Shown here piece after piece: positions 54,992 through 62,599 of a stretch of 64,000 nt of DNA. Each line of letters begins with the position of its first letter. Positions within the stretch are counted from its first letter, which is position 1. This DNA is from Streptomyces sp. NBC_00654. Lineage in GTDB: Bacteria; Actinomycetota; Actinomycetes; Streptomycetales; Streptomycetaceae. Where the stretch lies: NCBI RefSeq assembly GCF_026341775.1, contig NZ_JAPEOB010000002.1, forward strand, positions 2,232,001 to 2,296,000, given 5' to 3'. Position numbers and translations under genes: made by a program. Under the pieces are notes generated by a model. That model saw nothing but the letters and a program-made list of their open reading frames with translations. It had not been told where the DNA came from and did no database searches.

Positions 54992-56269
54992 TCAGGGGTC
55001 AGGAGAACACGAAAAGGGCTTCCGCGGCAGGGAAATACCTGCTCGGAGGTCTGTGGCCCCGGGGGCGGAAAGGTGCCTCCGCGCGGGCAGCAGGAGCGGG
55101 GTGGCGAGCAGGAGGACGCCGGACACGGTGATCGCGGCGAGCGGGCCGATGAGCGTGGCGAGCACTCCCCAGATCACCATCAGGGCGGCGTGCAGGAGTT
55201 TGGTGACGGCACTCCAGGCGCTGAGGATGCGGGCGGTGTGGTCCGCGGGGGTCCGCCGGAGGCGTTCCGTCGCGTAGATCGGGTTGAAGACGCCCATGCA
55301 GGTGATCAGCAGGCCCTCGACGATGATCACGGTGAGAAGTCCGGGGACACCGGGCCCGACGAACGCGAGGCCGAGCGGGAAGAGCGACCTCAGCCGGCCG
55401 GAGACGGTCATGACCCGGTATCGGCCGTAGCGGGCCACGAGGCGCGCGGAGAGCCGGGCTCCCACGAAGCCGCCGAGTGCCGGGATGCCGAAGGCCAGAC
55501 CGTACTGCCAGGCCGGGAAGTGGTACTGGCCCAGCAGGAGCACGGACAGGAGCGGGACTGTGGCCATGATCAGGCCGCCGACCAGGACCGAGTTGAAGAA
55601 CAGGCGCCTCAGCACGCGGTCACGGAGGATGAACCGCAGGCCCGTGAGAAGACCGGCTCCGCGCGGCCCGGGGGTCCGGTCCCGGGGTGCCGCGATGTCG
55701 TCCCCGCGGATGCGGAGCACTCCGAGCGCGGACAGCAGGTAGCTGAGGGCGTCGGCCAGGACGGTCACGACCGGGCCGAGCAGCCCGATGAGCGCACCGC
55801 CGAGGGGCGGGCCCACCGCGGTCGCCGCCCAGCTCGTCCCCTCGAATCTCCCGTTCGCCACAAGGAGGTGATCGCCACGGACGAGATGCTTCAGATACGC
55901 GCCGGACGCGGCCGTGAACGCGATGCCCGCGGTCCCGGAGACGACCGAGACGACCAGCAGCTGGCCGTACGAGAGCAGGCCCAGGGCGGACGCGACGGGC
56001 ACACTCGCCAGCGCGACGAACCGGATCAGGTCCATCACGATCATCACCGGCCGCTTGGCCCGGTGCTCGACCCACGGCCCGAGCGTGAACGCGACGACGG
56101 CCGCGACGGCGAGTCCGGCCGCCTCCAGCAGCGACACGGCGAACGCCGATGAGTGGAGCACGCGCACCGCGATCAGCGGGAACGCGCCGAAGGCGATCCA
56201 CGAACCGTACGTACTGACGGCGTAGGCCGACCACAGCAGGCCGAAATCACGCCCCAGCTGCACACGCAT
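54992..56269 (-). CDS. MFS transporter (MFS_3 type), divergent from LysR
   Basis: A 425-aa transporter with 12 helices. It begins MRVQLGRDFGLLWSAYAVST, as MFS_3 proteins do, with GPWVEHRAKRPVMIVMDLIR as A loop and GTSWAATAVGPPLGGALIGL in helix 5. The start at 56269 has GGGGGAG five bases upstream, so the ATGs further up are rejected. The substrate is unknown. It is divergent from a LysR gene across 123 bp, suggesting control by that regulator. Confidence 0.9.
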   Translation of the reverse strand: MRVQLGRDFGLLWSAYAVSTYGSWIAFGAFPLIAVRVLHSSAFAVSLLEAAGLAVAAVVAFTLGPWVEHRAKRPVMIVMDLIRFVALASVPVASALGLLSYGQLLVVSVVSGTAGIAFTAASGAYLKHLVRGDHLLVANGRFEGTSWAATAVGPPLGGALIGLLGPVVTVLADALSYLLSALGVLRIRGDDIAAPRDRTPGPRGAGLLTGLRFILRDRVLRRLFFNSVLVGGLIMATVPLLSVLLLGQYHFPAWQYGLAFGIPALGGFVGARLSARLVARYGRYRVMTVSGRLRSLFPLGLAFVGPGVPGLLTVIIVEGLLITCMGVFNPIYATERLRRTPADHTARILSAWSAVTKLLHAALMVIWGVLATLIGPLAAITVSGVLLLATPLLLPARRHLSAPGATDLRAGISLPRKPFSCSPDP

Positions 56270-56380
56270 GCGACTCCCCCAGGACAACCAGGAATTGGAC
56301 CTCCGCATCACACAGGCAGCGCAGTCGGCGGATCAAACAACCCACTCCCGGGCGAGCCACAACCATCGGTTGGGCACGTC

Positions 56381-56386
56381 TACGCT
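56381..56386 (+). promoter_or_regulatory. -10 element TACGCT of the LysR gene
   Basis: TACGCT ends 6 bp before the ATG at 56393, so the mRNA is probably leaderless. Confidence 0.4.
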
Positions 56387-56392
56387 GGACCG

Positions 56393-57352
56393 ATGGATAC
56401 CGAGGTGGTCCGATCGTTCGTCCGCGCGGCCGAACTCGGACAGCTGCAACAGGCCGCCGACGAGCTCGGCGTCACGCAACAGGCCGTGTCGAAGCGGATC
56501 GCGGCCCTTGAGCGCGAACTCGACGTCCGGCTGTTCACCCGCACCGCCCGGGGCGTCGAGCTGACACTCGACGGCCAGGCCTTCCTCCCGCACGCCCGGA
56601 ACGTCATCACGGACGTCGACCGCGCCATCACCTCGATCAGGCCGGGCTCACGGGCCCTTCGGATCGACGTACTGGGCCTGCGGTCCGCGCAGGCCGTCCT
56701 TCTGCACGACTACTGGCGGTCGCACCCCGAGACCGACCTCGACGTGGTGACCCTCAGGGTCAACGACCCGCGCGTGGCGGTCGCCGCCGTCCAGGCGGGC
56801 GAGCTCGACGCCTCGTTCCGCTCGGTCACCGACCGGGCCGCTCTGCCGCAGGACGTCCGGATGATCCCCGCCTTCGACTCCCCGCTGGAACTCCTCGTCG
56901 GCCCGCGGCACCCGCTCGCCCCCGCGCGCACACTGACCCCGGCCCAGCTGCGCGGGCACCGGATCTGGGTGCCGGGCATCGCGCCGCGAAGCGAATGGGC
57001 GGAGTTCTACGATCAGCTCGCCACCGGCTTCGACCTCCGCATCGACGCCGCGGGCCCGAACTTCGGCAACGAGGTACTCCTCGACATCCTCGCGGACTCC
57101 GCGGACGTGGCAACCCTCGTGGGCTCGCGCGACCGCTACCTCTGGCCGGCCAACCACGACCTGCGCCGCATCCCGATCGTCAATCCGGCGCTCGCGTACC
57201 CGATCTCGCTCCTCTTCCCCCGAGCCAATCCGCACCCCGGACTCCGGGCGATCATCAGCCACTTCGCGAACCTGGCACCGCTCCCCGGCGCAGCCTGGCG
57301 CCCGTCCTGGGCAACGGCACCACACCGTGCCGACGGACGCACCGAAACCTGA
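56393..57352 (+). CDS. LysR-family regulator
   Basis: A 319-aa regulator. The winged HTH (1-60) reads TEVVRSFVRAAELGQLQQAA then DELGVTQQAVSKRIAALERE with the wing LDVRLFTRTARGVELT. The effector domain (about 90-300) has the two-lobe periplasmic-binding fold, for example VAVAAVQAGELDASFRSVTD and SPLELLVGPRHPLA. It is divergent from an MFS exporter and likely controls it in response to a small ligand. Its tail (RADGRTET) is hydrophilic. A degraded gene and rnpB follow. Confidence 0.93.
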   Translation: MDTEVVRSFVRAAELGQLQQAADELGVTQQAVSKRIAALERELDVRLFTRTARGVELTLDGQAFLPHARNVITDVDRAITSIRPGSRALRIDVLGLRSAQAVLLHDYWRSHPETDLDVVTLRVNDPRVAVAAVQAGELDASFRSVTDRAALPQDVRMIPAFDSPLELLVGPRHPLAPARTLTPAQLRGHRIWVPGIAPRSEWAEFYDQLATGFDLRIDAAGPNFGNEVLLDILADSADVATLVGSRDRYLWPANHDLRRIPIVNPALAYPISLLFPRANPHPGLRAIISHFANLAPLPGAAWRPSWATAPHRADGRTET

Positions 57353-57375
57353 CCGGGTCCGGCGAGGCGCCGGGG

Positions 57376-57591
57376 ATCCCCCGGGCAGGAAGTCGGCCGG
57401 TCCTCCAGGAAGCGCGTCAGCCGGTGCCGCTGGGTGTGGTGCATGGGCAGCGCGGCCGGCTCGCCGGGGTCCACGAACCGGAGTTCGGTGCTCTCGTCGG
57501 AGACCGGTGGGTCTGCCCGCCGGTCGCCCGGTGCGATCAGGGCCCGGTCCACCGCAAGAAGGGCCCCCGACCCGCGTATTCGCTGGTCAGA
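57376..57591 (-). pseudogene. NUDIX hydrolase C-terminal remnant
   Basis: In one minus-strand frame the text GALLAVDRALIAPGDRRADP and SDESTELRFVDPGEPAALPM, HHTQRHRLTRFLEDRP closely resembles the C-terminal third of Streptomyces NUDIX hydrolases, where DEST-ELRFVD and MHHTQRLR-type blocks are conserved. The catalytic NUDIX box and the N-terminal two thirds are absent, and the piece directly abuts the 3' end of rnpB. It has no plausible own start. I read it as a decayed fragment. Confidence 0.5.
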
Positions 57592-57600
57592 AGCCCTAGG

Positions 57601-58010
57601 GGCAGACGAGTCGGGCTGTACGCCGGGTTCTGTCACCCGGTCGCCTCGCGGCGGCCGGGGAGACGGCCATCCATCTAGGACCGACATTGCTGCCGGCCTC
57701 GTGCGGTCTACCCGCGAACTCGGGCGAGCAGCCCTCGGACGTTCGCGCAGGGCCGTCCTGCGACGGCCCCTCTTGACCTTGCTCCGGGTGGGGTTTACCT
57801 AGCCGCCTGAGTCACCTCAGGCGCTGGTGGTCTCTTACACCACCGTTTCACCCTTACCCGGGACCGAGGTCCCGGGCGGTCTGTTTTCTGTGGCACTGTC
57901 CCGCGGGTCACCCCGGGTGGCCGTTGGCCACCACCCTGCCCTGTGGAGCCCGGACGTTCCTCGGGGAGATCCGAGGATCCCCACGCGGCCGTCCGCCCGG
58001 CTCGTCTGCC
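57601..58010 (-). ncRNA. rnpB: RNase P RNA (bacterial class A)
   Basis: The catalytic RNA of RNase P, which trims tRNA 5' ends. The minus strand shows the conserved blocks in order: GAGGAACGTCCGGGCTCC (57945-57962), ACAGAAAACAGACCGCC (57875-57891) and ACAGAACCCGGCGTACAG near the 3' end (57616-57633). The ends pair as stem P1, GGCAGACGAG with CTCGTCTGCC, which sets the limits given. The length of about 410 nt fits actinobacterial RNase P RNA. Open frames in this stretch are shadows. Confidence 0.96.
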
Positions 58011-58070
58011 GTGCCGACCATGCTACCGGGCCCGGCGGGCGGCTCGGACGGCGGTGCGGGAGCGCGCCGC

Positions 58071-58601
58071 TCAGGTGAAGGCTTCGGCTCCGGTGTCCCA
58101 GGCGGCCGTGAGGTCGGCGCCCGGCGGGAAGCGGCCGTTGAGTTCCAGGACGACCATTCCGTGCGCGAAGGCCCAGGCCGCGCGGGCCCGGTGCTCGTCG
58201 CCGCCGACGACGCGCAGGATCGGGGCCGCCGCGGCGGCCTCCACCCCCGGGGTGAGGGCCGCGCGGTCCAGGGGGCGGCCGGTGGTGAGGAGGTAGAGGT
58301 GGGGGTGGGCCAGGGCGTAGGCGCGGTACGCGGTGGCCAGCGCCGGGAAGGAGCCGGGGGCGGCCCGCTCCGCGGCTTCCAGGGCTTCGCCGCTCTCCCG
58401 GAGCATCTCCTCGGCCAGCGCGGTCACCACACATGACTTGTCGGGGAAGTGCTTGTACAGGGAGGGGGCCTTGATGCCCACCCGGTCGGCCAGCCGCCGC
58501 ATGGTGAGGGCCTCGGGGCCCTCGTCCTCCAGAAGGGCGCGGGCGGCGGCGATGATCTGCCGGGGCCGGCCGATCGCGGGGCCGGTGGCGGGGTCAGTCA
58601 C
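58071..58601 (-). CDS. TetR-family regulator (WHG-type ligand domain)
   Basis: A 176-aa regulator with HTH IIAAARALLEDEGPEALTMR followed by RLADRVGIKAPSLYKHFPDK. The C-terminal WHG-like domain contains AYRAYALAHPHLYLLTTGRP and WAFAHGMVVLELNGRFPPG. Its ATG lies 8 bp inside the end of the DUF4260 gene, so the two are translationally coupled. Two perfect 15-bp palindromes lie before the operon and are the probable binding sites, making this an autoregulated unit. Confidence 0.92.
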   Translation of the reverse strand: MTDPATGPAIGRPRQIIAAARALLEDEGPEALTMRRLADRVGIKAPSLYKHFPDKSCVVTALAEEMLRESGEALEAAERAAPGSFPALATAYRAYALAHPHLYLLTTGRPLDRAALTPGVEAAAAAPILRVVGGDEHRARAAWAFAHGMVVLELNGRFPPGADLTAAWDTGAEAFT

Positions 58602-59046
58602 GCTGGAAGCCTTCCTTGGTGCGGAGTCCGTAGCCGAAGGCGCGATCGTACGAGATGTGCGCGATCCAGCCGCACAGGGCCGCCATGGCCGGGGCCCAGG
58701 TCAGGGGCACGACCGCGTACGCCGCCAGCAGGACGAGCGGGATCAGGGCCCGGTGGGCGGTGTTGTAGTACGGCACGGCGCGGGGCTGGAGCTGCCCCCG
58801 GGCGTTGCCGCGGGCCTCGCCGACGCCGACGAGCATCGTCAGATCGGGCGCGATGAAGAAGGCCAGTGCGAGGAGTCCGGCGGTCCAGCCGTGGTTGACG
58901 CCCTCCATGACGGCGAGGACGGACCAGAAGAGGGCGCCCACGAGCCAGGCGGCACGGCGCGCGAGGGCCAGGCGGCCGGCCGTACCGGTGGTGGCAGCGG
59001 TGCCGGTGCCGACAGCAGCGGCGGTGGCGGTTGTGGTGGCACTCAT
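58594..59046 (-). CDS. DUF4260 membrane protein
   Basis: A 150-aa protein with a Thr/Ala-rich start and four predicted helices: LALARRAAWLVGALFWSVLA, AGLLALAFFIAPDLTMLVGV, ALIPLVLLAAYAVVPLTWAP and ALCGWIAHISYDRAFGYGLR. The PDLTMLVG and HISYDRAFGYGLR blocks are typical of DUF4260, a small family of unknown role often controlled by a TetR gene. Start MSATTTATAAAV at 59046 has GGAGGTCC upstream; the longer frame would cross an operator. It is the first gene of the operon. Confidence 0.88.
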   Translation of the reverse strand: MSATTTATAAAVGTGTAATTGTAGRLALARRAAWLVGALFWSVLAVMEGVNHGWTAGLLALAFFIAPDLTMLVGVGEARGNARGQLQPRAVPYYNTAHRALIPLVLLAAYAVVPLTWAPAMAALCGWIAHISYDRAFGYGLRTKEGFQRD

Positions 59047-59065
59047 GACGGACCTCCCAAGTGGA

Positions 59066-59105
59066 GCTAACAGCGTTAGCCCCACTATGGGCTAACGCCG
59101 TTAGC
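59066..59105 (-). promoter_or_regulatory. Two perfect TetR operators flanking a -10 box
   Basis: GCTAAC-AGC-GTTAGC at 59066-59080 and GCTAAC-GCC-GTTAGC at 59091-59105 have identical arms and lie 25 bp apart centre to centre. On the minus strand a CATAGT -10 candidate lies between them, so bound repressor would cover the promoter of the DUF4260-tetR operon. Confidence 0.85.
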
Positions 59106-59181
59106 CGCGTCAACCCGGATGCTTGGCCCTGCCCCGACGGGAGGGTTTCCACTGACTCCACGCGCATCGGAGAGACCGCCC

Positions 59182-59262
59182 GAGCTCGTCGGAGTCACCT
59201 CCCGGACCGTCCGGCACCACCACATCGGCCTGCTGCCCGAGCCCATGCGACGGGCCGAGGCG
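59182..59262 (+). pseudogene. MerR-family DNA-binding remnant
   Basis: About 25 residues, ELVGVTSRTVRHHHIGLLPE, match the helix-turn-helix and wing of MerR regulators, with one residue missing compared with the usual YYHxIGLLP. Nothing recognisable precedes or follows it, so it is probably a fragment of a lost gene between the DUF4260 operon and the RNB gene. Confidence 0.4.
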
Positions 59263-59344
59263 GCGGCCGGCGGGGACAATCCCCGGATCGCCCCCCGTGC
59301 GCACCACTGCCGCGCAGCCGTTCCCGCTGCCCTGATCACCGCGC

Positions 59345-60787
59345 TCACGCGGGGGCGAACAGCACCTTCGCCGAACCCGGGTCCGCCCGGATGAGCCGGA
59401 CGTTCAGCCGCTCCCCCAGCGGGAGCCGCGCGGTGCCGCCCTCGATCCGGGCGACGACCGCCGGGTCCGCGAGGTGGACGGTGCCGACGGCCGGTTCCCG
59501 GTCCTTCACATCGACGACGTACGCCTCGAAGACCTGGCCGATCCGGTCCTTGAGGAGCGCCGCCTCGACCAGGTCGACGCAGCCGCGCTCGACCGTGTTG
59601 GCGCGGCGCGTTCCCTCCGCCATCTCCTTCGGCAGGGCGGCGAGGGCCTCCCGTACCCAGTCCGGCGGCTCGTTCCCCGCGACCGCCGCCAGGCAGAGCT
59701 CGGCCGCGTACCGGTCGACGAGACGGCGCAGCGGCGCGGTGCAGTGGGTGTAGAGCTCGGCGACGGCGGCGTGGACGGCGGGTGTGGGCAGTTCGCCGTG
59801 CTCGAAGACCGTGTATCCGGCGCCCCGCAGCAGCGTGGTGCACTCCTGGAGAAAGGCCGCGTGATCGCTCTTCCCGGGGTCGAGGGAGCGGACGACCTCG
59901 GCGTACGGGACATGGTGCGGCCAGTCGATGCGCAGAGCGCGGGCGGAGCGTCGCAGCCGGGCGACGGCGCCGTCCGGGGCGACCGGCAGCGTACGGAGGA
60001 TGCCGGTGCCCGCCTCGGTCATGAGGCGGGCGGCGGCCATGCCGGTGAGCAGGGAGATCTGGGCGTTCCAGCCGTCGGCGGGCAGCGGGACACGGTATGC
60101 GAGGCCGTAGCTGCCGTCGTGTTCGACGATCTCCTGCTCGGGCACGTTGAGCGAGATGCCGCCGCGGGCGATCTCCTGCTCCTCGCGGAGCCGGCCGATC
60201 TCCTTGAGCAGGGCGAGGGGTTCCTCGGCCGTGCCCCGGTCGATCTGCCGCTGGACGCCCGCGTAGTCGAGTCCGGCGCGGCTGCGTACGAGGGCCCGGC
60301 GCACATCCGCGGTGACGGCGCGGCCCTCCGCGTCGAGGTCGATGCGCCAGAGCGCCGCGGGGCGGGTCTCCCCGGGGAGCAGGCTCGCGGCGCCTTCCGA
60401 CAGCGGCTCGGGGTGGAGCGGGATCCTGCCGTCGGGGAAGTAGAGCGTGGTCACCCGGCGGTGGGCCTCGGCGTCGAGCGCGCCTCCCGGCCGGACGAAG
60501 GGGGCGACGTCCGCGACGGCGTAGTGCACCCGGTAGCCGCGGGGGCGGCGTTCCAGATACATCGCCTGGTCGAGGTCGGTGGAGGCGGGCGGGTCGATGG
60601 TGAGGAACGGCAGGTCCGTCGCGTCCTCGTGCGCCGAGAGATCCGGATGCTTCGCCGCCTCCGCCGCTTCGGCGAGCACATCGGCGGGGAAGCCCTCGGG
60701 GAGGCCGAGTTCGGTACGCAGGTCGCGCAGGGCGGTCCCCAGCACGGTGTCTGCCGCTCCGGTCAGGTGGAGATGGCGGCGGGGCAT
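59345..60787 (-). CDS. RNB-domain 3'-5' exoribonuclease (RNase II-like)
   Basis: A 480-aa protein consisting mainly of the RNB catalytic domain, without the double cold-shock and S1 domains of classical RNase II or R. The active-site block LTIDPPASTDLDQAMYLERR holds Asp65, Asp71 and Asp73, but the fourth Asp is Gln74. The region DVAPFVRPGGALDAEAHRRV and HREPLSEGAASLLPG-like HPEPLSEGAASLLPG follow the family pattern, and the RNA clamp segment MAEGTRRANTVERGCVDLVE is near the end. Processive RNA degradation or tRNA 3' trimming is likely. Start MPRRHLHLTGAADTVL at 60787 is the family start; sequence upstream is low-complexity. Confidence 0.9.
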   Translation of the reverse strand: MPRRHLHLTGAADTVLGTALRDLRTELGLPEGFPADVLAEAAEAAKHPDLSAHEDATDLPFLTIDPPASTDLDQAMYLERRPRGYRVHYAVADVAPFVRPGGALDAEAHRRVTTLYFPDGRIPLHPEPLSEGAASLLPGETRPAALWRIDLDAEGRAVTADVRRALVRSRAGLDYAGVQRQIDRGTAEEPLALLKEIGRLREEQEIARGGISLNVPEQEIVEHDGSYGLAYRVPLPADGWNAQISLLTGMAAARLMTEAGTGILRTLPVAPDGAVARLRRSARALRIDWPHHVPYAEVVRSLDPGKSDHAAFLQECTTLLRGAGYTVFEHGELPTPAVHAAVAELYTHCTAPLRRLVDRYAAELCLAAVAGNEPPDWVREALAALPKEMAEGTRRANTVERGCVDLVEAALLKDRIGQVFEAYVVDVKDREPAVGTVHLADPAVVARIEGGTARLPLGERLNVRLIRADPGSAKVLFAPA

Positions 60788-60872
60788 GGAACCGAGCGTA
60801 GGGCCGGGTGCGGCAACCGGCATCCCGGGCCCGGGACGGGCAGGGCGGCCGGCTCCCGGGCGCCCCGGGCGG

Positions 60873-60928
60873 GACCGGCGACCGGCGGCCCGTGAGCGGC
60901 GACCGGCGACCGGCAGCCCGTGAGCGGC
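60873..60928. repeat. 28-bp tandem repeat, two copies
   Basis: Units 60873-60900 and 60901-60928 differ at one base. They lie in the 256-bp gap between the RNB and yaaA genes, which otherwise is G+C-rich with no clear signal. Confidence 0.85.
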
Positions 60929-61043
60929 GCGCCCTTCGCCGCGCGTACCGGTGTTCCGAGGGGCGCCGCGCGCCCCCGTACCCTTGCCGAGGGCCCTGTG
61001 CGCAGGCCGGGTCCCTCTGCTTGCGTACGAAGGAGAACCGCCC

Positions 61044-61844
61044 GTGCTCGTGCTGTTGCCGCCCTCCGAAGGAAAGGCCACCTCGGGGCGCGGAGCACCC
61101 CTGAAGCCGGAGTCCCTGTCCCTGTCCGGGCTGGCCGGGGCGCGGGCGGCGGTCCTCGACGCGCTGGTCGAACTGTGCCTGGCCGACGAGGACAAGGCCC
61201 GTGAGGTGCTCGGGCTGAGCGAGGGGCTGCGGGGCGAGATCGCGAAGAACGCGGAGCTGCGGACGGCCGGGACCCGTCCGGCCGGGCAGGTCTACACGGG
61301 CGTGCTGTACGACGCGCTGGATCTGGCCTCGCTGGACACGGCGGCCCGGCGGCGGGCCGGGAAGTCGCTGCTGGTGTTCTCCGGACTGTGGGGCGCGGTG
61401 CGGGTGGGCGACCGTATCCCGTCGTACCGCTGCTCGATGGGGGTGAGCCTGCCGGGTCTCGGCGCCCTCGGGCCGTTCTGGCGGACCCGGATGGACGCGG
61501 TGATGCCGGAGGTGGCCGGGGACGGGCTCGTCCTGGATCTGCGGTCGTCCGCGTACACGGCGGCGTGGAAGCCGAAGGGGGAGATCGCGGCGCGCACGGC
61601 GAGCGTGCGGGTGCTCCACTCCCAGCTGGTCGACGGGGTCGAGAAGCGGTCCGTGGTGAGCCACTTCAACAAGGCGACCAAGGGCCGCATCGTGCGCGAC
61701 CTGCTCGTGGCGGGCGCACGGCCGGGAAGGCCGGCCCAGTTGGTGGAGACACTGCGGGATCTCGGGTACACCGTCGAGGCGGCGGCCCCCGCGCGGGCCG
61801 GTCAGGCCTGGGCGCTCGACGTGGTGGTGACGGAGATTCACTGA
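61044..61844 (+). CDS. yaaA: YaaA-family peroxide stress protein
   Basis: A 266-aa DUF328 protein. Signature blocks are LVLLPPSEGKATSGRG at the start, YTGVLYDALDLASLD, LLVFSGLWGAVRVGDRIPSY and VVSHFNKATKGRIVRDLL. In E. coli YaaA lowers free intracellular iron under peroxide stress and has a DNA-binding fold; the actinobacterial role is inferred. GTG 61044 has AAGGAG 8 bp upstream. The next gene follows with an operator between, so they are separately controlled. Confidence 0.93.
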   Translation: MLVLLPPSEGKATSGRGAPLKPESLSLSGLAGARAAVLDALVELCLADEDKAREVLGLSEGLRGEIAKNAELRTAGTRPAGQVYTGVLYDALDLASLDTAARRRAGKSLLVFSGLWGAVRVGDRIPSYRCSMGVSLPGLGALGPFWRTRMDAVMPEVAGDGLVLDLRSSAYTAAWKPKGEIAARTASVRVLHSQLVDGVEKRSVVSHFNKATKGRIVRDLLVAGARPGRPAQLVETLRDLGYTVEAAAPARAGQAWALDVVVTEIH

Positions 61845-61860
61845 CCGCCGCCGGACGGTC

Positions 61861-61890
61861 GCGTTGCATCATGCGCAACGCTCGTTGCAT
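61861..61890 (+). promoter_or_regulatory. Palindromic operator before the KDPG aldolase gene
   Basis: GCGTTGC at 61861-61867 pairs perfectly with GCAACGC at 61875-61881 around a 7-base centre, and a third half-site CGTTGCAT follows at 61883-61890. The ATG lies 31 bp on. A sugar-acid repressor of the IclR or GntR type is a plausible binder; no regulator gene is adjacent. Confidence 0.65.
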
Positions 61891-61920
61891 GGGACGCTGT
61901 GTGCGCGGCAGGATGACCCC

Positions 61921-62577
61921 ATGACCTCCTCCGCGCCCTCCGCCGCGCCCGCCGCCCCGTCCGCCTCCGTGCTGGACCTCGCACCCGTCGTCCCCGTCGT
62001 CGTCCTCGACGACGCCGCCGACGCGGTGCCGCTGGCACGGGCCCTGGTCGCCGGTGGCCTCCCGGCCATCGAGGTGACGCTGCGCACGGCCGCCGCCCTC
62101 GACGCGATCGCGGCCATCGCCGCCGAGGTCCCGGGCGCCGTCGTGGGCGCGGGCACGGTGATCTCCGCGCGGAACGTGACCGACACGGTCGCCGCCGGAG
62201 CGCGCTTCCTGGTCAGCCCCGGCTGGACGGACACGCTCCTGGACGCGATGAAGGCCTCGGGCCTGCCCTTCCTGCCCGGTGTCTCCACCACCTCCGAGGT
62301 GGTGGCGCTGCTGGAGCGCGGGGTCACGGAGATGAAGTTCTTCCCGGCGGAGGCGGCGGGCGGCACGGCCTATCTCAAGGCCCTGTCCGCACCGCTCCCC
62401 CAGGCCCGTTTCTGCCCGACCGGCGGCATCTCCCTCGCCTCCGCCCCCACCTACCTGGCCCTGCCGAACGTCGGCTGTGTCGGCGGCAGCTGGATGGTTC
62501 CGGGGGACGCGGTGGCGGCGAAGGACTGGGCACGCGTCGAGCGTCTGGCCGCCGAGGCGGCGGCGCTGCGCGCCTGA
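61921..62577 (+). CDS. eda: 2-keto-3-deoxy-6-phosphogluconate aldolase (KDPG/KHG aldolase)
   Basis: A 218-aa class I aldolase that splits KDPG or hydroxy-ketoglutarate to pyruvate. The Schiff-base Lys is in [14 protein letters not shown] and the proton-shuttle Glu is in [15 protein letters not shown]. Other blocks are [15 protein letters not shown] and [20 protein letters not shown]. An Ala/Ser/Pro-rich 15-residue head precedes the fold. No edd or kinase gene is adjacent. A palindromic operator lies before the ATG, which suggests induction by a sugar acid. It converges with the RNase H gene. Confidence 0.94.
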   Translation: MTSSAPSAAPAAPSASVLDLAPVVPVVVLDDAADAVPLARALVAGGLPAIEVTLRTAAALDAIAAIAAEVPGAVVGAGTVISARNVTDTVAAGARFLVSPGWTDTLLDAMKASGLPFLPGVSTTSEVVALLERGVTEMKFFPAEAAGGTAYLKALSAPLPQARFCPTGGISLASAPTYLALPNVGCVGGSWMVPGDAVAAKDWARVERLAAEAAALRA

Positions 62578-62599
62578 GGGCCGGAGCGGCCCCCGGCCC

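Noticed and set aside
57434..58078. Plus-strand open frames over 57.4-58.1 kb
   Set aside because: They lie across the RNase P RNA, whose conserved blocks and P1 pairing are clear.
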